Source of the DNA: Acanthamoeba castellanii str. Neff
Lineage: Eukaryota; Discosea; Longamoebia; Acanthamoebidae
DNA length: 64,000 bases
Direction of reading: 5' to 3'
NCBI RefSeq assembly: GCF_000313135.1
Contig: NW_004457654.1
Location: 1,006,730 to 1,070,729 of the forward strand
Position 1 is the stretch's first letter; the number at the start of each line of letters is the position of its first letter. The notes beneath the pieces are model-generated. The model saw nothing but the letters and a program-made list of their open reading frames with translations. It made no database searches and was not told the origin of the DNA. The translations under genes and the position numbers were made by a program. This document shows positions 34,428 through 44,135 of this stretch, piece by piece.

Positions 34428-37400
34428 ATGGATGGCAGCGAGTTTCTGGGGGACCTGGAAGGCTCCCAAGGTTCGCTGCTCAGCTGCTCGCCCTCCGCCA
34501 CCTCCCTCGACATAGACGGCTGGTTCTCGTACCTCGCCGCTCAAGAAGGTATCGCGGCTTGCCTCACCCCCCCCCGCTACACAAATCAAACACGAAATAC
34601 ACGGTAAATTTATTCGAGGAAATATGGAGATAATTACGTAATAAAGTTATTACTTTATTTTTATGATATTATTTAAAGAATAGTGATAATAAATATCGAT
34701 ATTATTAACCTATTTCGGGTGTGCCCCAGGCGCGCGACCGCCGCAGAGGCCGGTACTGCTGCAGCACGAGGACGACCCCGCAGAGGTGCTCGAAGTGCGC
34801 ACGCTGGCGCCGGCGGAGCTCAGCAGCCAAGAGGCAAAGCATGGTACGGCCGTTTTGCTGGGTCCATTCCAGCGATGGTGGGAGTGTTGAGTTGCACTCA
34901 CTTAACTGGACGCGTTCGCACTGCCGTGCGTGCAGATGTGTTCACGGAGGACGCCTTTCTAATGGACCACTTTGAGGACTGGCACGCCCAGGACCTCGAG
35001 AAGATCCTGGCGCGTGGCACGACTGTTCAGGGTTGGCCATCACTTTCCTCTTTCTTCCAATCGTATTCACGTTTGCAGCGATTGAGCGTGTTCTCCTTCT
35101 GTGTGTCACACACACACGTCACACACACACACACACACACAATCACGAGCAGGCGAACTGCCGGTGGCGGTGATCGATCTGCACCAGGAGGTCGAGGAGC
35201 CTCCGGAGGAGACGAAGCCTAATGCGCGGACGCTCGAGCAGGCGGAAGCCGAAGCCATCCGCGAGATGATGGACGAGGTGCGCCACAAGCAGGAGGCTGC
35301 CCCTAGGGGCGACACACACGCGACCGGTGCCGGCGGCAGCGTCGTTGATGACAACAACTACGATGACGTCGACATGGACTTTGTGAAGGAAGAGGAGGAG
35401 GAAGACGTCGACGTCGACGTCGACGTTGATGTGGACATTGAAGAGGACCACAACGAGAGGGCCGACGGCGTCGATGGTGGCGACTCAGCAGACCAGGCGT
35501 CAGCGGCGACCAAGGACGGGCGGCGGCAGAGTCTCACGGGCAGACGCAGGTGGAGGAGGAGCCTAGACGGCTCCTCGTTCTCCTCGCCCTTCTCCTCGCC
35601 ACAGCCGGCATCACCCACCTCCTCTTCCACCGCCGCCGCCTCCACTTCGACTTCGACTTCGACTTCATCGCCGCTCTCGCCCTCGGCATCGTCGCCCAAC
35701 CGGCTCGTTGTCAAGATGCGTCGCGTGGGCCAGGGCCTGCGAGTGTCGGGGCCTGCTTCCACAGACGAGCCGTCGGCTGCTTCGCTCGGCCCCGCGGCCG
35801 AGAAAGAGCCCGCGGCCTCGACCACGACCACGACGTCCAGCAGCAGCAGCAGCAGCAGCACGGGCGGCAAGAAGCAGCCGACGAGCACGAGCGGCGGCAA
35901 AGGTCTGCCGGCGAAGCGGAAAGACGGAGTACTGAAGAAGGTGCAGGGCTACACGCTGTTCTGCCAGGAGGTGCGGGAGCGGATCGTGAGCGAGAACGAG
36001 GGCCTGCCGTTCCGCGAGCTGCAGAAGAAGTACGGCGAGGCGTGGCGCGCGCTGGACAAGGCCGAGAAGGAGGCCTACGCGGCGCAGGCCGACGAGCTCA
36101 ACCGCGAGGCCGAAGTGGCGGCCGCTGCCGAAGAGGCGGCACTCAGGGCCGCGGCTGAGGAGGAGCGGCGGCGCCGGGGCCTCGAGCGCAAGGAGCAGCT
36201 CGTGCTCGAGAAGCGGCGGCAGGAGGAGGAGCAGGAGCGCAAGATTTTGGAGAAGACGACCGGCAAGATGGTATGTCGCGCCCGGGAGCACTGAGAATGG
36301 CCACCCAGCTTGCGAGACTTGCGCTTAACGGTTGAATCTCTCTGTGTGTGTCGTGTGTCGTGTGTCGTGTGTCGTGTGCCGTGTGCCGTGTCGTGTGTGC
36401 ACGTGTGTGTGTGTGTGTGTCATGTAGGTGATACCACGTCTGTACCTCGGAAGCAAGCATGTCGCGGCGAATGAGGCATGGATGGAACAGGCCAACTGCA
36501 CACACGTTCTCAACGTGAGCGCCGAAGTGCGCAACTTTTTCGAGGTAACACACACACACCACACACACACACACACACACAACACAACACACACACCGCA
36601 CACGCTAAAGTCATTGTCTTTTGCACGGGTGCAGAAGCGGGGAGACGTGGCGTACCATCGAATCCGAGTGAGCGACGACGGCACGCAGAAGATCGACAAG
36701 TACTTCGAGGAGGGCACCGACTTCATCCACCGGGTCATCGGCAGCTTCGTCGCACGCAAGTACGTCGACAAGGCGAACCTCGCCGCCATCACGCCCGCCG
36801 CGGTCACGGCCCTGGCGCCGGCCGACACCAGCGCAGCCGAGTCGGCCGGCGCGCCCGAGCCCATGGTCGTCGAGTCCACGGCTGAAACGGAAACGACGAC
36901 CAAGACCGACATTTCGGGCCTGAAGAGCGAAGAGACGGTGATCGGCTCCGGCGAAGAGCGAACGGACGCGATGAAGATCGAAAATGAGAAGAATGAAAAC
37001 GAAGAAAGTGCGGAGACGGCGGGTGAAGCGAAGGCGCAGGAGACTGCTGTGGTCAGGACGGAAGAGAATGGGGAGGGCCAGGGAGAAGGAGAGGCTCGGG
37101 AGGATGGTGAAGAAGGCGGCGGCGTCAACGGTCCGTCGGTCCTCGTGCACTGCAGCGAAGGCCGAAGCCGGAGTCCCACGCTCCTCATCGCCTACCTCAT
37201 GCGCTACGCCAAGTGGTCGCTCAAGGTACGCTGAATGATTGCGTCGGGAACCGACAGTGGCCTCACCACACACACCCACCCACACCCACCACACACACCA
37301 CCGCACACACAGCGTGCCTACGAGCATCTGGCGAATCTCTCCTCCAACCTCAACATCAACGACGGCTTCAAGCAGCAGCTCATGAACTACGAGCGGACCA

Positions 37401-39723
37401 TACATTCGCTCAAAGTGCCTTCCATCGGTACTGCACCCCCACTTCGAGCATTGCACACACCGCACACACCGCACACACCGCACACGCATGCAAACGCACA
37501 CGCGATGGACTGACCGTGATTGCTTGCAGACTTTTTCGAGAGGACCCTGCGTACGGTGCGGCGCGCGGTCTCGTTGGGCGGCAAGTCGGGACCGGCGCTC
37601 TCCGCGCTGTATCCGCCGTCGACCACCTCGCTCGCCTTCACCTCGCCCATGGTCTCGCGCAAGCGGCCACCACCACGCTCCGCTGCTGCCGGTGCCGGTG
37701 CCGCCGCCGCCGCGCCGACGACCTTGGACGATGTGCCGAGCTTTATCGCCACGTCACCATCGTCGTCGTCGTCGACAAAGATGCGGCGCCAGTCGACGGG
37801 CTCCAGCCACCACACGGCGCGCTCGTCTCCGTCGACCTCGGCCCGCCTGCCCTCCTTCACACCGCCGATCCCGGTCAAGCGGAAGCGCATCATCAACCGC
37901 AAGATCTGCGACGAGGAGCTCACCGTGCAGAAGAAGATTGACAGCTACTTTGCATCGCCCGCGCCGTCGACACCACTCTTTGCGCCGCCGACCCACCCGT
38001 CGTCCAAGCGCAAGGCGTCGGCAGCGGCGCAGGCGGCGGCGGCCAAGCGACGGCGGGAGCAGCTGGGCGGCAGCACCTCGGATGAGACGGACGTCGACCA
38101 CTCGGGCGGCGGAGAAGCCGCCGATGCTCGCGACCATGACGACGACGAAGACGAGGAGAAGGAGAACAGGAAGGTGACGAACAACAAGCGCGGCCGATCG
38201 GCGTCGCTGGAGGGGGCCAAGGCCGCCGGGGGAAAGCGACCGAGGCGACGGCGCGATGAGGACGAAGACGACGACGATGAGGACGAAAGCGAAAGCGATG
38301 ACGAGAGCGAAGAGGAGGAGGAGGAGGATAGCGAAGACGATGGTGATGAAGACGACGACGAACTCGAATACGGCAAGAAGAAGAAGAAGAGTAAACCGAA
38401 GAAGAAGCCGGCCCGCAAGAAGGTACGCGGGAAGAAGGGCGCAACAACGCCCAAGAAGGCCAAGAAAACGAAAGCGGCATCGACGCCGAAAACGAAGACG
38501 GCGGTGGGCACGAAGGACGCCGACCGCGTGCAGGAGGTGGTGTCGCCCGACCTCGGCAGCATCACCATCCTGTACCCGTTCGACGAGGAGACCGTCAAGT
38601 CGTGGTCTTCTGCAAGGTACACGTGATGATGATGCCGTAGGCAGAGTTGCTGTTGTGTTTTATGGTGCGTGTCGTGCTGTGGTTGTGGACATGTCTCTCA
38701 TCGCAAGTTCCCAATGATGGCAGGTTGTCTGCGTGGAAGCTGCGACACGAAAACGCCAACGCTTACTACTACAGATTCGAAGGTGCGCCATTTGTTTCTT
38801 TATAAATATATTATTGCTTTGCTTTGCTTTGCTTTGGCTTTTGTTGTGTTTATATGAATTTATTTTCTTTTTGTTTATTTCGTGGTAATTCTCTCTTCTC
38901 ACCGATCCTCTTGGTGGTTTGGCTAGACCCGGTCGTCAAGCAGTCGCATCGTGCCTCGACCACCGAGCAGAAGCAAGAGAACCACGAGGTGCGTACAAAT
39001 TCGGTGCTGTGCTTGCTAGGTGTGCGGTGTGTGCGGTGTGTGTTGCTCATGCTGATGGCTGTCGGGTCCCACCGCCAGGCCTTCATGGCGCGGTACGACG
39101 AGTTTGTGCGCGAGGGCTGGATCATCGGTACGGCGTGGGGCCTCTTCTCCAAGGCCGTGCCCGGTTTTGTCGGCTATCAGGTACCGCCGCTCGACCCGCT
39201 GGCACCCCCGTCCTTCGCCTCTTTGACGGGCCTGACCACCTCGTACGCTCCTGTGTTGTGTGCGTCGTGTGTGTCGTGTGTGTCGTGTGTCGTGTGTGCG
39301 TGTCGTGCGTGTCGTGCGTGCAGTGTGCCAACTACTATCGCAAGCTCGTCAAGGACGGCAATCTCGAGGACCGCTCCTACACCACTGACGAGAAGGGCGA
39401 CCTCAAGAAGGTTCAACGAGCATCAAGCAAGGTGCCACCCTCTTCACGTATCGTGTAGCGTGTGTGTGCGGTCGTGCGTGCGTGAGTACGCGTGTGCTTG
39501 TGCGGTCGTGCGTGTGCGTGTGCGGTCCGATTAACGTTAAGGGTGGGAACAGGGTGAGAACGAGACGCTGAACAATCAGCTGAACGACGTGTGGCGCACG
39601 CCCGAGGTCAAGTGGATCGAGTCGTGCGTGAGCAAGTGGGTCACCAAGTACCACGCCAAGGGCGCCGAGAAGGCCAGGGGCACCCCGCGCAAGATGAAGA
39701 AGGGCGGCAAGAACGACGACTGA
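34428..39723 (+). CDS. HMG-box / dual-specificity phosphatase / SANT-like fusion protein
   Basis: A 1279-residue model from 13 exons: 34428-34548, 34730-34843, 34936-35031, 35153-36270, 36428-36544, 36635-37225, 37313-37427, 37530-38616, 38724-38782, 38927-38988, 39079-39180, 39324-39410, 39553-39723. Order: acidic N-terminus; HMG-box-like segment (GYTLFCQEVRERIVSEN, GEAWRALDKAEKEAY); long charged helix; dual-specificity phosphatase (VIPRLYLGSKHVAANE, THVLNVS, VSDD..., catalytic VHCSEGRSRSPTLLIAYL with C-X5-R); a nuclear-type acidic/lysine-rich region with RKR and KKKKKSKPKKK; and a Myb/SANT-like C-terminal module (GWIIGTAWGLFSKAVPG, GYQCANYYRKLVKDG). An acidic ~120-residue insertion lies between the DSP general-acid region and the P-loop. 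It is probably a chromatin-associated phosphatase, by inference. An alternative donor at 39432 would add seven residues. Confidence 0.75.
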
Positions 39724-40207
39724 GGGCGCGCAATGTTGCGACCGCAATGTGTTGTGTGGTTGCAGCGTAATCACAAAAAGACGATCGTCATGGTACACAG
39801 CAACGGTGACCCATGCTTGTGAGGCCTTGTGGCGGTAGATGATGAAGAAAAGGGCATCGCCTTTCGGGTTCGTTTTCAGTCTGTCTTCGTCCTTTCTTCT
39901 CACGCAGTCCCACAATTGTAGGTGGGCCGCCCCGACAGTGGTGGGATAAATAGGGCTGCACTACGCTCTTGGTCTCTTTGTCGTTGTTGTTGTTGTTCGC
40001 TTGGCTGAGGCGCAGACCAACCACACCACCGACCCTTGTTCTCGCTCGCTCGCTCCGGCTTTCTCCAAACAAGACCAAGACCATCAAATCCCACCACGCG
40101 TTCAACTTTCTGAAAGGCAAGCGAGAGATCTCAAGTCTACACGTTCAATCACCAAAAAGCAACAGTGATCTTTGAAATGCAAGCACCGGCCTCTGGCAAG
40201 AAGAAGG
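39724..40207. other. intergenic region with candidate TATA-like element
   Basis: The 5' flank of the AK-capping gene. A GATAAATAG element lies at 39945-39953, about 255 nt before the start codon, and a CTCGCTCGCTCG repeat near 40043-40054. Neither is proven functional. No ORF with recognisable features. Confidence 0.4.
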
Positions 40208-43200
40208 ATGCGCTGCACCGGACCGCCCGGCGCAGGTACACATTCTTTTAATTGATATATTGATTTATTGCTGTATTGATTTATTATTAAACTTTATTTT
40301 CGAGGAACAGTCATTGCAGTTTTCTTTTTTATGTGTAAAATTATGATTATAACTTGTTGTGGCCTGCACCACAGGCAAGGGCTCGCAGTGTCGCCGTTTG
40401 GCGGAGCAGTACAACCTCGAGCACATCTCCTGCGGCGAACTCATGCGTCACCAGAAGGTTTGTGTGCGGTGTGTGCGGTGTGTGCGGTGTGTGCGGTGTG
40501 TGCGGTGTGTGCGGTGTGTGCGGTGTGTGCGGTGTGTGGCGCGGTGCTGACAAGTGTGTTGTGTGCGGAAACAACGGGAACAGGCCATGGGCACGATGCT
40601 GGGCCAGTACCTGGACGACCACTGGCAGCTGCACAAGCTGTCGGCCATCGCCACCGATCTCGTGGTCCACACCATCAAGAAGGCCCAGGCCAGCGGCAAG
40701 GGGTTCATCCTCGACGGCTCCCCTCGCACCCCGCGCGAGGCCGAAATGGTACGCTCCACCTCCAGACCTTCAAGCCACATGTCTGACACAACACACATGA
40801 CGCACACGACACACACGACACACGACACACGACACACGCGATGTGCAGTTGGCGATGGCGTTCACAGCGAACGGGATCGGGCTGGACGGCGTGATCGAGC
40901 TGGTGGTGAGCGAGGAGGTGGCCACCCGGCGCCTGCTCGCGCGCCGCGTCCACCAGCCCTCCGGCCGCATCTACAACCTCGGCACCTGCCCTCCCCAGAA
41001 ACCCGGAGTCGACGACGTACGTTTGCTCGTGTGCGGTTGTGCGTGTGCGGTGACGCGTGTGCGTGTGCGTGTGCGGTGGTGTGTGCGCTGACCCGAAGAT
41101 ACAGGTCACGGGCGAAGAGCTGACCCAGCGCGCCGACGATCTCACGGCCCAGGGCATCGAGGTGCGGTTCCGGGCCTACGATGCCTACGGCGCGCAGGTC
41201 CACAGCTTCTTCGAGAAGCCCGAGTCGGGCGTTCCCCTCTACTTTAAGGTGGACGCCGGCGTGGACGACCTCGACGCCGTCCACGCCGAGCTCCAGCGGG
41301 TCGTGGCCCCGCTTGTCGACATCAATTCCAAGCGCTCGGTCTTCAGCTTTGTCCGCGGCGGCGACGAAGACAAGGCCGACCTGGACGACCGCGACAGCGA
41401 GAAGGCCACCACCGCCGGCATGGCCGGCGGCCAACGCGTCGGCGCCGCTGACTCTGCGGTCATTCTCCAACAGGTCTGCACCTCCCACACGCACGCACAC
41501 GCACGAACGCACCACCGCACACGCACCACCGCACACGCACACGCAGCTCTTCACAAATATCTAAACTATGTTTATGTGTGTGTCGTGCTGTGCGTCGTGC
41601 GCAGATCAAGTTGTTGGTGCGCAGCAGTAAGCCGGCGTCGCGCTTCCCGGGCAGCCACCCGGTGGCGTTGACCAGCAAGAACATCAAGCAGCTCCTGGAT
41701 GATGACTACCGTGTGGCGCCCAAGATCGACGGCGAGCGCCGCTTCCTGGCCCTGCTCGACGAGCGCCTGTACCTCATCGACCGCCGCATGCGCGTCGAGC
41801 TCTTCCCGGCCATCCGCTTCCCCGCGCGCTACAACCGCACCATCTTCGACGGCGAGGTCGTGGCCGTCGATCAGCCGCCCACGGCCGAGGGCAAGAACGA
41901 AAACGAAAACGAAAGCGACAACGACAACGAAAACGAAAACGAAAGCGAAGCGACGAGGCGGTGGTATTTCGTTATCTTTGACGTGGTGTGTGCCGAGGGC
42001 GAGTATGTGTGCCACATGCCGCTGCACGAGCGGCTCAACCTGGCCAAGCCCGTCATCGAGTCGGTCGAGGCCGCCCCGTTCGAGCTCACCTTCCAGGACT
42101 ACCACCCGCTCGACCGCATCCACGCCGTCTTCCGCCAGCAGCGCCTCCACCACGTCGGCGGCGGCCAAGGCGACGAAACCGAAGCCGAGGCCGGCAAAAA
42201 CGAAAAAGAGAAGAGTGACGATGACGACGGCGAAGAAGACGATGACGACAACGCCAGCTTCTTCCCGACCGACGGTCTCCTCTTCGTGCCCGTCTACACG
42301 CCCTACAGGTGCGTGTCGTGTGTCGTGTGTCGTGTGTTGTGCGTGTCGTGTCGTGTGCGCTTACGCACTGACGTGTGAACCACGCAGGCTGGGGTACTGT
42401 GAGCGGATGATGAAGTGGAAGCCGCCGGCGCAGAACACGATCGACTTCACCCTCCGCAGCGTGACGACCGATGTCAGGCACGGCCACCCTGCGCAGGAGG
42501 CAAAGAGCGAAAGCGAAGGCGACGACGCCTCCCAGGGAGAGAGCGACGTCGTCTTCGTGAAAGCGGCGGACGGCGACGATAGCAAAGCCGAGGCCGAGGC
42601 CGGCGCCGAAGCCCAGGACAAAACGGGCGACGCCGAGGCCGACGCCGCTCCCGACCAGCGCCGCTACTGGCAGCTGTTCGTGCTGCGGGACAGCAACAAC
42701 TACGTCTTCTACGACTGGATCGAGTTTAGCTCCGATGACGACGAAGAAGAAAAGAACGACGACGAAGAAAAAAGCGAAAGCGAAGAAAGCGACGTGGTAC
42801 GACGGCACGGGCTCGACGCCGACAACTGCATCATCGAGTGTCACTGGGACCCGGCCAAGAAGATCACTCACCCGCCGCCCGCCTCGCTCCTCGACGTGTG
42901 GGGTCGCGGCTGGAGCAGCGGCAAGGGCGGCTGGCGCTTCCACAGGTGCGTGTGCGGTGCTGCGTGTGTGCGTGTGCGATGGTGTCTGTGCGCTCATGCG
43001 TGTGTGCGTGTGCGTGTGTCATCATTGCAGAGTGCGGAAGGACAAGACGACGCCCAACGCGGAGTGGGTGGTGCGCAACATCGAGGAGAGCATCTGGGAC
43101 AACCTCGAGGAGGCCGACATCGGGGTCTTCGTCGACCAGAACGCCACCACCATCCGGCGGCTCATCGAGGAGGGCCCGCGCTTCGTCCGCAGCCGCTCGG

Positions 43201-44048
43201 GCAGCCGCAGCGGCAGCGTCGGCAGTCGCCACCACCACCACAGTTCGGGCGGAAGCCGACGCGGCAGCAGCGACAGCGGCTCGGGCTCGGGCGGTGGCGG
43301 CGGCCAACGCTACCATAGTAGTGTCGAGCACAAGCGACGCGAGCGAGAAGAGAGGGAGGAGAGGTGGGAGCGCGGCAGCAGCCGCGAGGGCACGGCCGAC
43401 CACACCGGCGCCAGGCGCAGCGGCGGCGGCGGCGGGAGCTACCAGCGCAACAACTACGGCAACTCGCGGGGCTACAACTCGCGGGACTACCACCACCACA
43501 GCAACAGCGGCAGCGGCAGCGGCAGCGGCAACGGATATCGCAACCGTTCGGCGTCGGCGCCGAATGAGGGCAGCGACGACGCGGGGGCGGCCCCGAGGCA
43601 GCTGGAGAAGAGCGAGAGCTACCCGGGCGGCTACGGCACCGGCGGCGGCGGCGGCCAGCGGAGGGACTATGGCGACAGCGGCTCGTACGGGCGGTCGGGC
43701 AACTACCGCCGCGGCGGCGGCGGCGTAGGCGGAGGTGGGCGCGGAAACGAAGAAGGCGGGGAGCGCAGGGCGAGTTCGCAGTGGGGGGCGGCGAGGTCGG
43801 GCTACCATCAACAGAGCGGCAGCGGCGAGGCCGTCGACGGAGGCAGGTGGTCGAACCGAGGGACCAACCACAACAAGTCGGGCGGCGCCGGCGCCAGGGG
43901 AGAAAGAGAGTCTTTCTCTTCGCCAACCGCCGCAGCAGCGCCCAAGCCCAAGCCGACGAAGAAGGCGGCGGCCGCAGGGGAGAACAAGAGCGGCAAGGGC
44001 GGCGAGCAGAGCACCGATGGGTGGACCGTCGTAGGCAGGAAAAAGTAG
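40208..44048 (+). CDS. adenylate kinase / mRNA guanylyltransferase (capping enzyme) fusion
   Basis: A 1030-residue model from eight exons: 40208-40235, 40375-40457, 40584-40748, 40849-41016, 41105-41473, 41605-42308, 42388-42945, 43031-44048. The start ATG directly precedes the P-loop (MRCTGPPGAGKGSQC). The adenylate-kinase part (about 1-220) keeps ISCGELMR, GFILDGSPRT, the LID (ARRVHQPSGRIY, GVDDVTGEEL, QRADD) and RFRAY, so its active site looks complete. The guanylyltransferase part has motif I PKIDGERRF (Lys nucleophile), motif III FDGEVVAVD, IIIa YFVIFDVV, IV PTDGLLFVPVY, V MKWKPPAQNTIDF, and the OB-fold motif VI RKDKTTPN. It transfers GMP to diphosphate-ended pre-mRNA. Acidic insertions interrupt this half. 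The last ~290 residues are Gly/Ser/Arg-rich. No RNA triphosphatase or cap methyltransferase domain is visible. Confidence 0.9.
40458..40541. repeat. intronic (GTGTGCGGT)n minisatellite
   Basis: About eight near-perfect 9-nt units fill most of the intron 40458-40583 of the AK-capping gene. It is followed by GCTGAC about 35 nt before the acceptor AG. Confidence 0.9.
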
Positions 44049-44135
44049 ATGTGATGCTCGCCGCGTGTCGTGTCGTGTCGTGTGTGCGCAAGTGTGTGCG
44101 GTTTTCTTTTCACAACAAGAAAAAAGTATTGCATA

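Noticed and set aside
36271..36427. Gene boundary between the HMG and phosphatase parts
   Set aside because: The in-frame stop after MVCRAREH lies inside a GT-AG intron, and splicing at 36270/36428 gives KMVIPRLYLGS in phase. No ATG begins the phosphatase exon.
40177..40235. Upstream ATG (MQAPASGKKK...) as start of the AK-capping protein
   Set aside because: That frame splices out of phase with GKGSQC. The ATG at 40208 gives GPPGAGKGSQC, a complete P-loop in phase.
40458..40541. CRISPR-like regular repeats
   Set aside because: The units are 9 nt with no spacers, and they lie inside an intron of a eukaryotic gene. Other arrays (13109-13173, 17805-17912, 46172-46285) are also simple tandem repeats in introns.
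42864..43871. Long minus-strand Ala/Val/Arg-rich ORFs opposite the Gly/Ser-rich tail of the capping gene
   Set aside because: They are antisense shadows of GC-rich low-complexity coding sequence; the plus frame ends in a properly spliced, motif-bearing protein.
40208..44048. Viral origin of the capping enzyme
   Set aside because: The gene has seven host-type introns with the same repeat style and donors as its neighbours, so recent transfer from a large DNA virus is not supported by this sequence.
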